From Chloroflexota bacterium (lineage in GTDB: Bacteria > Chloroflexota > Limnocylindria > P2-11E), in the NCBI GenBank assembly GCA_005882255.1, contig VBEZ01000164.1, positions 1-33,933 on the forward strand: a stretch of DNA of 33,933 nucleotides, read 5' to 3'. Position 1 is the stretch's first letter, and the number at the start of each line of letters is the position of its first letter. The position numbers were made by a program, and so were the translations under genes. Below are positions 7,298 to 15,119 of this stretch, one piece after another. The notes below the pieces were generated by a model. That model had not been told where the DNA came from, ran no database searches, and worked only from the letters and a program-made list of their open reading frames with translations.

Positions 7298-7753
7298 GTG
7301 CCGGATTCTCCCGCGAAGGGCCCGTCCCACGAGGAGCTGGTGCGCATTTACGCACAGCCGAAGACGATCGCGGTGGTCGGCGCCTCGAGCACGGTCGGCA
7401 AGCCCGCGCACGACAAGCCGCGCTACCTCCAGTCGCAGGGATATCGGATCGTTCCGGTGAATCCGCACGGCGGCGAGATCCTCGGCGAGCATGTGTTCGC
7501 ATCGCTGCGCGATGTGAACATGCCGATCGACATCGTCGACGTGTTCCGTCCCCCTGCCGAGGCCGAGGCCGTCGCGCGCGATGCGGTCGCAGTCGGCGCG
7601 AAGGTCGTCTGGTTCCAACCGGGAACGGACACGGACGTGGCGGCGGCCGTGGCGACGAAAGGGGGCCTCACGGTCATCAGGCGTCGCTGCATGGCTGTCA
7701 CGCACGGCCTCCTCGGCCTCGGGCCTGGACCACATGCGCGGGTGAAGAGCTAG
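7298..7753 (+). CDS. CoA-binding domain protein (YccU-like)
   Basis: A 151-residue single-domain protein with a Rossmann-like CoA-binding fold. The motif KTIAVVGASSTVGKPAHDKP is the nucleotide-binding loop, followed by YLQSQGYRIVPVNPHGGEIL and VDVFRPPAEAEAVARDA. This matches the small stand-alone family related to the N-terminal domain of succinyl-CoA synthetase alpha subunits. The conserved end (LTVIRRRCMAVTHGLLG) carries the usual late Cys. Its physiological role is not established. The GTG at 7298 is the only plausible start before the conserved domain. The 3' end overlaps the convergent FHA gene by 56 bases. Confidence 0.8.
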   Translation: MPDSPAKGPSHEELVRIYAQPKTIAVVGASSTVGKPAHDKPRYLQSQGYRIVPVNPHGGEILGEHVFASLRDVNMPIDIVDVFRPPAEAEAVARDAVAVGAKVVWFQPGTDTDVAAAVATKGGLTVIRRRCMAVTHGLLGLGPGPHARVKS

Positions 7754-8387
7754 CGCCGGTGAAGCTGACCGTCAGTCGGCAGAGACCGATGTCGATCACC
7801 TCACCGGCGGCGATCCGTTTGGGTGCGTTGAGTCTCGTTCCATCGACCCAGGTGCCGCCCATGCTCCCGAGATCGCTCAGCCAGTAGCCGCCCTGCCGGT
7901 ACGCGATGCGTGCGTGGCGGCGCGACACCGAAAGATCGTCCAACCGGATCGTGTTCTCCTGACCGCGCCCGATGGTGGCCGACGCCTTCGCGACCGCGAA
8001 CGTCGCCGCCGATGTGGCCAACGTAAGGACCAGCGCATCCCCGATGCGATCGGGTGCGGGGTTCGGGGGGACATCGGGCACCGGTGCGGTCGACGGCTCA
8101 GGGAGAGTTGCTGGCTGCTCGGGAGGCGAAGCTGCGATTTCGGGAGTCCGAGGTGGAGCTGACGCTTCGGGTTCCCCAGCTCTGACCGGAGCCTCGGCGA
8201 CGGCCTCGAGGAGCGCTCGGATCTCCGCGACTTCGTCCGGGGCAGGAGTGGCCTCAACTGACGCGGGTTCGCGGGAAGGCGCCGTTTCCAGAGGTGGTGG
8301 CCGGTCTGCGGTCGGTTGCCGGGTGGTCTCCGCCGGCGCCTGCGTGCTCGGTCCGAGCAGCCGCTTCAGATTCTCGAAGAACTTCAT
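7698..8387 (-). CDS. FHA domain protein with a Pro/Ala-rich linker
   Basis: A 229-residue protein that probably binds phosphothreonine peptides. An N-terminal basic, hydrophobic helix (MKFFENLKRLLG) is followed by a disordered Pro/Ala/Glu-rich linker (residues 13-115). The forkhead-associated domain fills residues about 118-212. The key FHA residues are visible: Gly140-Arg141 (TIGRGQENTIRLDD), Ser155-Arg156 and His158 (SVSRRHARI), and LGSMGGTWVDG, where the usual Asn is replaced by Gly177. Its start overlaps the stop of the upstream dehydrogenase gene by four bases (ATGA), so the two are translationally coupled. No Ser/Thr kinase gene is in the window. Confidence 0.85.
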   Translation of the reverse strand: MKFFENLKRLLGPSTQAPAETTRQPTADRPPPLETAPSREPASVEATPAPDEVAEIRALLEAVAEAPVRAGEPEASAPPRTPEIAASPPEQPATLPEPSTAPVPDVPPNPAPDRIGDALVLTLATSAATFAVAKASATIGRGQENTIRLDDLSVSRRHARIAYRQGGYWLSDLGSMGGTWVDGTRLNAPKRIAAGEVIDIGLCRLTVSFTGASSSPAHVVQARGRGGRA

Positions 8388-9271
8388 TTCGTCGCCACCT
8401 TCTCGCTCGCGCGCGCGAGCACGTCGATGGTCCCGTCGACGCCGCGGAAGCGATCGACCGTCTCCGGCCGCTCGCCACCGATCTCGGAGCGCGCGGTGAG
8501 GCGGTACATCTCCGCCGCGCCCTGGAAGATGAGCGGCGTGAGCCCGACATCCTCGAAGGTGCGCGCGATCTCCTCCATCTCGGCGATCCACCGGTGCGCT
8601 TTGCCGGACATCGCGGGAACGGCATCGGCCATGCGTTTCGCCTGCGTCGCCTGGCTGTCGCGCAGCTCGGCGACGAGCGTGTCGTACACGCCGAGCTTGC
8701 GCGCCGCGACGAGCAGCTCCGTCGCGATCGCGGTCGTTCCCTTCGTGAGTGCGGCGTAGCACATCTTCACCGCCGAGGCCTCACCGACGTCGTCACCGAG
8801 GAGCCGCACGTCGAGGCCCGCATCCCCGAGCGCGCCGAAAAGGGCGCGATCGGGACCGGACGCGTAGACGCGTGGGCTCGGCGCGTCGCGCGGTGGGCCT
8901 CCGACGATGCCCGCGTCGACGAAGCCGCTGCCCGTGGGCGTGATGACCGCCGCGACCTCGCGCGCCGTGCGCGGCGCGATCGCATTGCAGTCGACATAGG
9001 TGAGGCGCGCGCGTGTCGCGCGCAACGCGGCGGCGACGTCGCGCGCCACCGGGAGCGCCTGCGCCGGCGGCACGATCGATAGGAGCAGCTCGGACTCGCG
9101 AACGAGCAAGTCCAGCGTCGGCACGTCGGTGAAGCCCGCCGTGCGGGCGAGCACACGCGTGCGCTCGGAACGTCCCGCAAGGCACGTGAGTACGCGTACA
9201 CCGCCGCTCGCCAGGAGAGCGCCGACCGCCTGCCCCATGTCACCCGGACTGATGAGCGCGACGGACCTCAT
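8384..9271 (-). CDS. NAD(P)-dependent dehydrogenase, 6-phosphogluconate dehydrogenase-like (DUF1932)
   Basis: A 295-residue beta-hydroxyacid dehydrogenase-type protein. The N-terminal Rossmann domain starts SVALISPGDMGQAVGALLAS, where SPGDMG replaces the usual GxGxxG as in other DUF1932 proteins. LLLSIVPPAQALPVA and VDCNAIAPRTAREVA match the strand-turn positions of the family. GFVDAGIVGGPPRDAPSPRV is the substrate-side motif, and SAVKMCYAALTKGTTAIATE carries the catalytic Lys. The C-terminal helical part is the DUF1932 domain. The substrate is unknown. The ATG at 9271 is used; a GTG directly before it is the alternative. It forms an operon with the FHA gene. Confidence 0.85.
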   Translation of the reverse strand: MRSVALISPGDMGQAVGALLASGGVRVLTCLAGRSERTRVLARTAGFTDVPTLDLLVRESELLLSIVPPAQALPVARDVAAALRATRARLTYVDCNAIAPRTAREVAAVITPTGSGFVDAGIVGGPPRDAPSPRVYASGPDRALFGALGDAGLDVRLLGDDVGEASAVKMCYAALTKGTTAIATELLVAARKLGVYDTLVAELRDSQATQAKRMADAVPAMSGKAHRWIAEMEEIARTFEDVGLTPLIFQGAAEMYRLTARSEIGGERPETVDRFRGVDGTIDVLARASEKVATK

Positions 9272-9298
9272 CACGAGAATCCTAGGCGCGGCGCGCCC

Positions 9299-10714
9299 CT
9301 AACGGTCGGCGAGCGACCACGCGACGATGTCGGACAGGCTCGGCTGAAGTCCGTAATACCCGAATCCGAGATCGCCGATGCCCGTCACCAGAGCCTGGGG
9401 CGCCCCGTCGAGCGGCGCGTACCAGACTTCAAGCGCGTGACGATCTACTCCTGGCGCGCGGCAAAGGAGGAGCGCCGCGCGCGCATCCGCCGACCAGCGC
9501 ACACCTTCGGTGATGAGACCAGGGCAAGTGAGGCTCGCACGACCGCTTGGCGACTCGAGTATCGCGACGCGCCGTGCCGCGGGCCCCACGCCGCGGAAGT
9601 AATCGGAGCTCGCCCCGATGCCCTCAGCTGGACCTTCGATCCACGCGAGTCGCGCCGGCGTCCCGAAGATCGGCTGCCACGCGGGCGCGATCGCCGCCCT
9701 CGCGCCGCCTCCGATCTGCCCGAGGTCGCCGGCGACGATACGCCGCGTTCCGTCGCGCTCGAGGACGACGACCTGCTTGTTGCCCCAGGTCTCGCGACCG
9801 CCGCCGCTGACAAAGGCGAGTCTGCCGTCAACGCTCCACTGTGCCCAGTTACGCGACCCCAGTGTCGTTCCAAGATTCACCTTCGCACGCGTATGCACGT
9901 CGACGACATACAGGGTCGTTGCGGCGCCGTCCGCCGCCAGTGAGTTGCTTGTCGTTGCGAGCTCCCAGAACGACACGCGTCCGTCAAATGACCACTTGAG
10001 CCCGTACAGGAACGACAGCGCGTTGCTCGAGTCGAAGATCTTCGTGAGGGCGCCGCGCCGGTCGAGATGCCACAACGTGTTGCGCGTCGACGGTTCGAGC
10101 GCCGGGACGGGACCGGCGCGCGGCTCGTTCCGGACGATCACGAGCTCGAGGCCATCGGGGCTCCAGGCGTAGCTACCCGCGCCCCAGTCGGCGGGAAGCA
10201 GCATCTGCACCCCACTGCTGCCGCGATCGACGTACACCGCATTGTCTCCACCGACACCGGTGAACGCACATGTCCCGCGGATGCTGACCGCCGCGAAGCT
10301 GCCTCCCGGGCACCTTGGCTCGGTCGCGCCATCCCAGTGGAGCAGGGTGATCCCGCCGTGCCGCCCGAGCACGTAGGGTCCATTCGCAGTCTCAATCGAC
10401 AGCGTCGACATTCCCCATACCCGCGCGAGCGCGCCGGTCGCGCCGTCGTAGCGGTAGATCCCGTCGTCGGCGCCCCACACGTACAGCACTCCGGCGTCCG
10501 CGACAGCACCGGCGCTGAGCGGCGCGGGACCCGGCGGCGGCGCGGTCGGTGACACTACCGCTGACGGCGGCGCCGCCGAGACGGCAGGCGAAGGAACCGA
10601 ACGTGTCGACGCGGTCGCGGACGCCGTCGCGGCCACCAGCTCCGCGTGCGATCCCGTGCCGCCGCAGGCCGCGGCCAAAAGGCTGACGACGCAAGCGATC
10701 CGAAGGCCGCGCAT
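9299..10714 (-). CDS. Lipoprotein with a WD40-like beta-propeller
   Basis: A 471-residue secreted protein. The signal peptide MRGLRIACVVSLLAAACGG ends in the lipobox LAAAC with Cys17, so it is probably lipidated by Lgt and anchored outside the membrane. A Thr/Ser/Ala/Pro-rich spacer runs to residue 70. The rest consists of repeated short blades with TolB/PD40-like signatures such as YAWSPDGLELVIVRNE, KWSFDGRVSFWEL and QWSVDGRLAFVSGG. No catalytic motif is visible; binding or scaffolding is likely. An in-frame ATG at 10750 would add 12 residues before the signal peptide. A second protein of this type lies at 21217-22398. Confidence 0.8.
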   Translation of the reverse strand: MRGLRIACVVSLLAAACGGTGSHAELVAATASATASTRSVPSPAVSAAPPSAVVSPTAPPPGPAPLSAGAVADAGVLYVWGADDGIYRYDGATGALARVWGMSTLSIETANGPYVLGRHGGITLLHWDGATEPRCPGGSFAAVSIRGTCAFTGVGGDNAVYVDRGSSGVQMLLPADWGAGSYAWSPDGLELVIVRNEPRAGPVPALEPSTRNTLWHLDRRGALTKIFDSSNALSFLYGLKWSFDGRVSFWELATTSNSLAADGAATTLYVVDVHTRAKVNLGTTLGSRNWAQWSVDGRLAFVSGGGRETWGNKQVVVLERDGTRRIVAGDLGQIGGGARAAIAPAWQPIFGTPARLAWIEGPAEGIGASSDYFRGVGPAARRVAILESPSGRASLTCPGLITEGVRWSADARAALLLCRAPGVDRHALEVWYAPLDGAPQALVTGIGDLGFGYYGLQPSLSDIVAWSLADR

Positions 10715-10818
10715 CCGAGTCAGCGTGCTCTCCGTTAGATCGCTCCGCATCCGAGTTCGCGCGCGCTAACTCGTAGTCGTTCGCTCAACGTGACGCGGCC
10801 GATGAGACCGATGACTCG

Positions 10819-10843
10819 AACATGTGTATGATATGTGCATGTT
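10819..10843 (+). promoter_or_regulatory. vapBC promoter and operator candidate
   Basis: AACATG (10819-10824) and CATGTT (10838-10843) form a perfect 6-bp inverted repeat around a TATGAT box at 10827-10832. The box lies seven bases before the ATG at 10839, so transcription would start at or beside the start codon. The arrangement suits autorepression by a VapB-VapC complex. No convincing -35 hexamer was seen. Confidence 0.45.
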
Positions 10844-11114
10844 GACCGAGCGCCTGCAGGTGCTTCTGAGCCGGGCCCAGCGAACTCGCCTTGAGGCCGA
10901 AGCGAAGCGTCGCCGCACCTCCGTGGGTGCGCTCGTCCGCGAGGCGGTCGATGCTCGTCTCCACAGCGTCCCGTTGGAGAAGCGCCGACGCGCGATCGCA
11001 GAGATCAAGGCGATGAGCGGGGGCCGTTACCTGACCACCGCCACGCTTGAGCGGATCGTCGACGAGGAACGTGAACGGCCGCTTCAACGGATCGGGCGGC
11101 GCGCGCGCCGTTGA
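10839..11114 (+). CDS. vapB: VapB-like ribbon-helix-helix antitoxin
   Basis: A 91-residue protein. Residues 1-45 (MLTERLQVLLSRAQRTRLEA, then RRRTSVGALVREAVDARL) match a ribbon-helix-helix DNA-binding domain: a short beta strand, a basic helix and the TSVGALVREAV helix. The C-terminal half (SGGRYLTTATLERIVDEERE) would wrap the toxin. The 3' end overlaps the PIN-domain toxin gene by four bases (TTGA), typical of toxin-antitoxin operons. Two upstream in-frame starts exist (GTG 10824, ATG 10833), but none of the three has a Shine-Dalgarno sequence. The ATG at 10839 fits a leaderless message from the TATGAT box. Confidence 0.82.
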   Translation: MLTERLQVLLSRAQRTRLEAEAKRRRTSVGALVREAVDARLHSVPLEKRRRAIAEIKAMSGGRYLTTATLERIVDEERERPLQRIGRRARR

Positions 11115-11497
11115 CCTTCCTGATCGATGCGAACGTCATCGTCTACGCCGCCGTGCCATCGAAGTACCGCGACGCCTGCCTCGAGATCCTCGAGGCCGTG
11201 GCGGAGGGCAAAGCCGAGGGGCGGGTTTCGACCGCCATCATCGAGGAGGTCTGGCACATCGAACTCTCTGGGCGTGCGGGCGCGATCGATGGACTCGCGC
11301 GACAAACGTGCTTGGCATTCTCGCCGCTGCTCCCCGTGAACGATCAGATCATCGGAAGGGCCCTCGATCTCGAGGCGCGGCGACTTGGCGCGAACGATCG
11401 CATCCACGTCGCGACCGCTCTCGCCAACGACATCGACACGATCGTTTCAGCCGACGCTGAGCTTCGCCTGAGGTCTTGGTTCAGCGCGCATCCGTGA
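11111..11497 (+). CDS. vapC: VapC-like PIN-domain toxin ribonuclease
   Basis: A 128-residue PIN-domain protein, the RNase toxin of a type II toxin-antitoxin system. The acidic active-site residues are visible: Asp6 in MTFLIDANVIVYA, Glu in STAIIEEVWHIEL, Asp in GANDRIHVATAL and Asp in TIVSADAEL. These would bind Mg2+ for RNA cleavage. Translation starts at a TTG that overlaps the antitoxin stop codon (TTGA), so synthesis is coupled to that of VapB. The target RNA cannot be predicted. The 3' end overlaps the convergent endonuclease III gene by 17 bases. Confidence 0.88.
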   Translation: MTFLIDANVIVYAAVPSKYRDACLEILEAVAEGKAEGRVSTAIIEEVWHIELSGRAGAIDGLARQTCLAFSPLLPVNDQIIGRALDLEARRLGANDRIHVATALANDIDTIVSADAELRLRSWFSAHP

Positions 11498-12314
11498 CCC
11501 CGATGCGTGGGCAGAGCGACGAGAGCACGCACTGCGAGCAGTGGGGCCGTCGCGCGATGCAGACCTCGCGCCCGTGCCGGATCAGATGCATGTGTAACGC
11601 GTACATCGCGCCCGGCGGCACGGACGCCTGCAGCTCCTCTTGCGCGACGACCGCGTCGGCGCGCTCGTCGACGAGGCCGAGCCGACGTGCGACGCGATGC
11701 ACATGCGTATCGACCGGGAAGTACGCACGGTCGAGCGAGAAGAGCAGGACGCACGCGGCGGTCTTCGGCCCGACGCCGGGGAGCGATACGAGCAGATCCC
11801 ACAGCGCCCTCGAACGCATGCGCGAAAGCGCTCGCTCGTCGAGTGCGCCGAGCCGACGTGCGACGCGATGCACATGCGTATCGACCGGGAAGTACGCACG
11901 GTCGAGCGAGAAGAGCAGGACGCACGCGGCGGTCTTCGGCCCGACGCCGGGGAGCGATACGAGCAGATCCCACAGCGCCCTCGAACGCATGCGCGAAAGC
12001 GCTCGCTCGTCGAGTGCGAGGCCGCGCTCGCGAAGCGCGCGAAGGATCCCGCGGATGCGAACGGCCTTCGTCGGTCCGAGACCACCACGGTGTATCGCCC
12101 GCGCGATCGCCGGCAGCGGCGCGTCGGCTACGTCGTCCCACGACGGGAAGCGCGCGCGCAGATCGGCATAAGCGCGGTCGCGGTTCGTGTCACTGGTGTG
12201 CTGCGAGAGCACGGTCAGGATGAGCTCGTCGAGCGGCGGCAGGCGGCGCGGCGCCGGTGGCGCGCCATAGAGCTTGCGCAGACGGAGCGCGATGGCGCGA
12301 AGACGTCGCTGCAC
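11481..12314 (-). CDS. Endonuclease III-like DNA glycosylase with a duplicated catalytic core
   Basis: A 277-residue HhH-GPD base-excision repair glycosylase/AP lyase; relatives are about 210-220 residues. The extra length is a perfect repeat of 57 residues. Each copy holds the helix-hairpin-helix LPGVGPKTAACVLLFSLDRA with the catalytic Lys, and FPVDTHVHRVARRLG with the catalytic Asp. The C-terminus keeps the 4Fe-4S ligands in the standard C-x6-C-x2-C-x5-C spacing (CIARRPHCSQCVLSSLC). The N-terminal part (LDELILTVLSQHTSDTNRDR) is a normal Nth helix. Two consecutive active-site modules in one chain would be unusual; the fold would have to loop one copy out. Because the DNA copies are identical, an assembly artefact is possible. 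The start is a GTG. Confidence 0.85.
   Translation of the reverse strand: MQRRLRAIALRLRKLYGAPPAPRRLPPLDELILTVLSQHTSDTNRDRAYADLRARFPSWDDVADAPLPAIARAIHRGGLGPTKAVRIRGILRALRERGLALDERALSRMRSRALWDLLVSLPGVGPKTAACVLLFSLDRAYFPVDTHVHRVARRLGALDERALSRMRSRALWDLLVSLPGVGPKTAACVLLFSLDRAYFPVDTHVHRVARRLGLVDERADAVVAQEELQASVPPGAMYALHMHLIRHGREVCIARRPHCSQCVLSSLCPRIGVTDAR
11676..12017. repeat. Perfect 171-bp tandem direct repeat
   Basis: Bases 11676-11846 and 11847-12017 are identical over 171 positions, which is 57 codons, so the reading frame of the endonuclease III gene is kept. The identity stops sharply on both sides. A shared nonamer, GCTCGTCGA, precedes each copy at the same offset (11663 and 11834) and recurs at 12005. 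Such short homology is consistent with slippage or unequal recombination. Confidence 0.97.
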
Positions 12315-12326
12315 GTGAACGAGTAT

Positions 12327-13622
12327 CTAGCCCGCAGTCTCCGCAGCGATCAGATCCAGGCTCAGGCACGACCAGCCGAAATCCGTCGCGCCGTAACCCT
12401 CAGCCGTGAACGGGTCGTAGAACTCGCGGATCCCGCCGCGCGCCTGCATCGCGACGGTGCGGCGTGCGAGCTCGCTCGCGATGTCGTCGAAGCCATGCGC
12501 GCGAAGCCCCCAATACAGGTACCAGTTGACGTTCACCCAGGTCGGGCCGCGCCAGGTCGTCTTCGTCTGCCACGCTGGGTCGAAGCTCACTTCGTTCGCG
12601 GCCACGCTCGGCACTGGATACGGAAGCCAGAATTCCCGCTCGTTCAGCAGGTGCTCGTGTACGACGCGCTTCGCGACTCGCGCGTCGAGATCCGGAAGGA
12701 TCAGCGGGAACAGCGACGTGAATGTGAGCACCTTCGCCGGCTCCTCCGCCTTGCCGGAAAGGTCCCAGAACACGCCGGCCTCCTCGTCCCAGCACTTGCT
12801 CATCAGCGCGCCCTGCGTTCGTTTCGACTCGCGCTCGAAACGGTCGGCGTCGGGCGCGCCCACGGCGCGCGAGAGCTTCGCGAGAGCGCGAAGGCCGTCG
12901 GCATAGATCGAGTTCATCATCACGTCCTCGAACAGGAACACGTCGAGGAGCGGCTGCGCCTCCGGGGCGGCGTCCCTGTACGCGTCGAACAGGCGCTTCA
13001 TCGAGCGCCGGAGGGTCGGCAGCGTGTCCGCCGGCGGCTCGTACGGGATGCCCATCGCCTTGTCGTATTTGGGGCTCGCGTCGAGGCCAGACTCGTCGGG
13101 CTGGATGACGGCGACCAGGCCGTCGTTGTCCGGGTCGCGCACGCGGGCGAGCCAGTCGAAGAACCGGACCATGGGCGGGAGCATCTCGCGCACGAAGGCG
13201 GTGTCGCCCGTCGCCTCGAAGATCCGCTCGACCGCGCGCGCGACGACCGGCGGCTGGATCGTCGCCGTGTAATACGGGTGCCCGAGGCGGATCGAGTATT
13301 CCCGCTCCACCCAGTGCGCGTGCGCCTCGCGCTCCCACAGCAGCATGTGCGCGATGAAGCCGTCGGGCTGAGCGCCCTGCATCAGGCAGCGCAGCTCCTG
13401 TTTCGAGAGCTCGGGGTCGACGTGCAGGAGGGCGATGGCGTGGAACGCGCTGTCCCAGAACCACTGGAAGGGGTAATGGGTCGGGGACGGGCATACGAAG
13501 TCGTAACGCATGCCGTCCCAGTCGGAGATGCCGGACTGGCGGTTGCTTCTCAGCACGCGGCGCGCGTCGGCCGCGACCCGCGCCGCCTCAGCCGGGTCGA
13601 TGCCTCTCCCCGTGACGGTCAC
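12327..13622 (-). CDS. MGH1-like (GH63-related) glycoside hydrolase
   Basis: A 431-residue (alpha/alpha)6-barrel enzyme. The motifs are those of trehalase/GH63-like mannosylglycerate or glucosylglycerate hydrolases: YPFQWFWDSAFHAIALLHVD near the N-terminus, IQPDESGLDASPKYDKAMG with the probable catalytic Asp, and TTWRGPTWVNVNWYLYWGL with the loop that closes the active site. YDPFTAEGYGATDFGWSCL ends the barrel. It has no signal peptide and so acts in the cytoplasm. It is divergent from a sugar ABC importer, which suggests that it hydrolyses an imported glycoside. Glucosylglycerate or mannosylglycerate is a reasonable guess, but other alpha-glucosides are possible. The start is GTG, with no clear ribosome site. 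Confidence 0.8.
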   Translation of the reverse strand: MTVTGRGIDPAEAARVAADARRVLRSNRQSGISDWDGMRYDFVCPSPTHYPFQWFWDSAFHAIALLHVDPELSKQELRCLMQGAQPDGFIAHMLLWEREAHAHWVEREYSIRLGHPYYTATIQPPVVARAVERIFEATGDTAFVREMLPPMVRFFDWLARVRDPDNDGLVAVIQPDESGLDASPKYDKAMGIPYEPPADTLPTLRRSMKRLFDAYRDAAPEAQPLLDVFLFEDVMMNSIYADGLRALAKLSRAVGAPDADRFERESKRTQGALMSKCWDEEAGVFWDLSGKAEEPAKVLTFTSLFPLILPDLDARVAKRVVHEHLLNEREFWLPYPVPSVAANEVSFDPAWQTKTTWRGPTWVNVNWYLYWGLRAHGFDDIASELARRTVAMQARGGIREFYDPFTAEGYGATDFGWSCLSLDLIAAETAG

Positions 13623-13731
13623 GGCGGAGCATCAGCGCCAACATTCATCTCGCGTACTGTCGCCCAACTCGCCGCGTCAAGCCAGCGCGCGGCGCGCGAG
13701 GTACTGTACGAGTCCGCATAGGAGGTGTGCC

Positions 13732-15042
13732 ATGGTGCGATTCACGCGGCCGTTAGCCGCGATTGCGTTCGCTTTCTCGATCGTGATTACGGCCTGCGCG
13801 CAAACCGGGGGGACGCCGACGCCGTCGGGGTCAGCGGCAGGGTCAGCGGCAGCCGGCGGCACGATCACCGTTACGTCGCTCTGGGGCGGGAGCGAGCAGG
13901 CATCGTTCCAAAAGGTGCTCGACGCCTTCAAAGCCAAAACCGGAATCACCGCCAACTACGAATCCGTCCGCGATAACTACTCGACGATCCTTCAGACGCG
14001 CATCTCCGGCGGCAATCCGCCGGACGTCGCGATCATGCCGGGCATCGGGTTCCTGCGTCAGTTCGCACGGCAGGGATCCCTCAAGAAGATCGCCGACCTC
14101 GGCATCGACGTGAACGCGCTGAAGGCCAACTACCCGCCGGGCATCCTCGAGATCGGTCAGGTCGATGCGACGCAATACGCGATCATGGTGAAGTTCAACA
14201 GCAAGAGCACCATGTGGTTCCGACCTGACAAGTTCAAGACGCTTGGCGTCACGGCCCCGACCGACTTCGCCGGCTTCACGAAGCTGCTCGCCGACATCAA
14301 GGCCAAGGGCACGACACCGATGGGTCTCGGCGCGGCTGACTCGTGGACGCTGACCGACTGGTTCGAGAACATCTATGCGAAGCAGGCCGGTCCCGACAAA
14401 TACGACCAGCTCTTCAGCGGCAAGCTGCCGTGGACCGACTCGTCCGTCACCGCCGCCGTGGACACGATGAAGTCGGCGATCAAAGACGAGTACGTCGCGG
14501 GCGGCATCACCGCCGCTCTCGGACGCAGCTTCACCGATGCAATCGGCCAGGCCTTCAGTACAACCGGGCAGGCCGTCATCTACTACGAAGGCGGATTCGT
14601 CGGCGGCATCGCGACCGGCCAGACGAATACGGCCCTCAAAGTCGGTGAGACGATCGACTGGTTCGACTTCCCGGCCGTCGGCAGCGGCAAGACCGTGACC
14701 ATCGGCGGCGACGTGATCGCCGCCTTTACGAGCAAGCCGGGCGTGAAAGAGTTCATCAACTACATGACCACGGCCGATTCGGGATCCGTGTGGGCCGGTA
14801 CGGGCGCGATCATCTCGCCCATCAAGGCCGTCCCAGCGACCGCGTATCCGAACGACCTCGCAAAGCGCGAAGCGGCACAGGTCGCAAACGCCAGCGCGGT
14901 CCGTTTCGACGGCTCCGACCTGTTGCCCTCCGGTGGCGGGGACAACCTCGGCGCGGCGCTACAGAACGCGATCCAGGGCAAGACCGTCGACTGGGCGGCG
15001 TTCGAAACGGCGATGGCGGCGAAATGGAAGGCGGAAAAGTAA
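13732..15042 (+). CDS. Sugar ABC transporter substrate-binding lipoprotein
   Basis: A 436-residue extracytoplasmic binding protein of carbohydrate uptake family 1 (MalE/UgpB-like). The signal peptide ends in ITAC with Cys22, followed by a Gly/Ser/Thr-rich linker. The mature part starts ITVTSLWGGSEQASFQKVLD and then AFKAKTGI, the usual first strand and helix. GGNPPDVAIMPGIGFLRQFA is the family hinge motif. AGGAGG lies six bases before the ATG at 13732; the long upstream open frame is not coding. It heads an operon with two permeases, and a strong hairpin follows the stop. A cytoplasmic glycosidase gene is divergent. Confidence 0.88.
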   Translation: MVRFTRPLAAIAFAFSIVITACAQTGGTPTPSGSAAGSAAAGGTITVTSLWGGSEQASFQKVLDAFKAKTGITANYESVRDNYSTILQTRISGGNPPDVAIMPGIGFLRQFARQGSLKKIADLGIDVNALKANYPPGILEIGQVDATQYAIMVKFNSKSTMWFRPDKFKTLGVTAPTDFAGFTKLLADIKAKGTTPMGLGAADSWTLTDWFENIYAKQAGPDKYDQLFSGKLPWTDSSVTAAVDTMKSAIKDEYVAGGITAALGRSFTDAIGQAFSTTGQAVIYYEGGFVGGIATGQTNTALKVGETIDWFDFPAVGSGKTVTIGGDVIAAFTSKPGVKEFINYMTTADSGSVWAGTGAIISPIKAVPATAYPNDLAKREAAQVANASAVRFDGSDLLPSGGGDNLGAALQNAIQGKTVDWAAFETAMAAKWKAEK

Positions 15043-15065
15043 GCAGCGCCTCGAGCTGAATCCAC

Positions 15066-15101
15066 GGAGCGGGCGGGCGCGCAGGACCGCCCGCCCGCTC
15101 C
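15066..15101 (+). terminator. Intra-operon hairpin after the sugar-binding protein gene
   Basis: GGAGCGGGCGGGCG and CGCCCGCCCGCTCC form a perfect 14-bp GC stem with an 8-base loop, between the binding-protein gene and the first permease gene. No T-run follows. It probably acts as an mRNA-stabilising or partial-termination element that raises binding protein over permease levels, as known in maltose-type operons. Confidence 0.75.
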
Positions 15102-15119
15102 ACGAACGAACGGAGACAG

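Noticed and set aside
11676-12017. CRISPR or satellite array
   Set aside because: There are only two adjacent 171-bp copies inside a coding frame, with no spacers or short palindromic repeats.
11640-13721. A 693-codon plus-strand open frame
   Set aside because: It runs antisense through endonuclease III and the glycoside hydrolase, has Arg/Glu-rich low-complexity translation, and lacks any domain. The minus-strand genes carry the conserved motifs.
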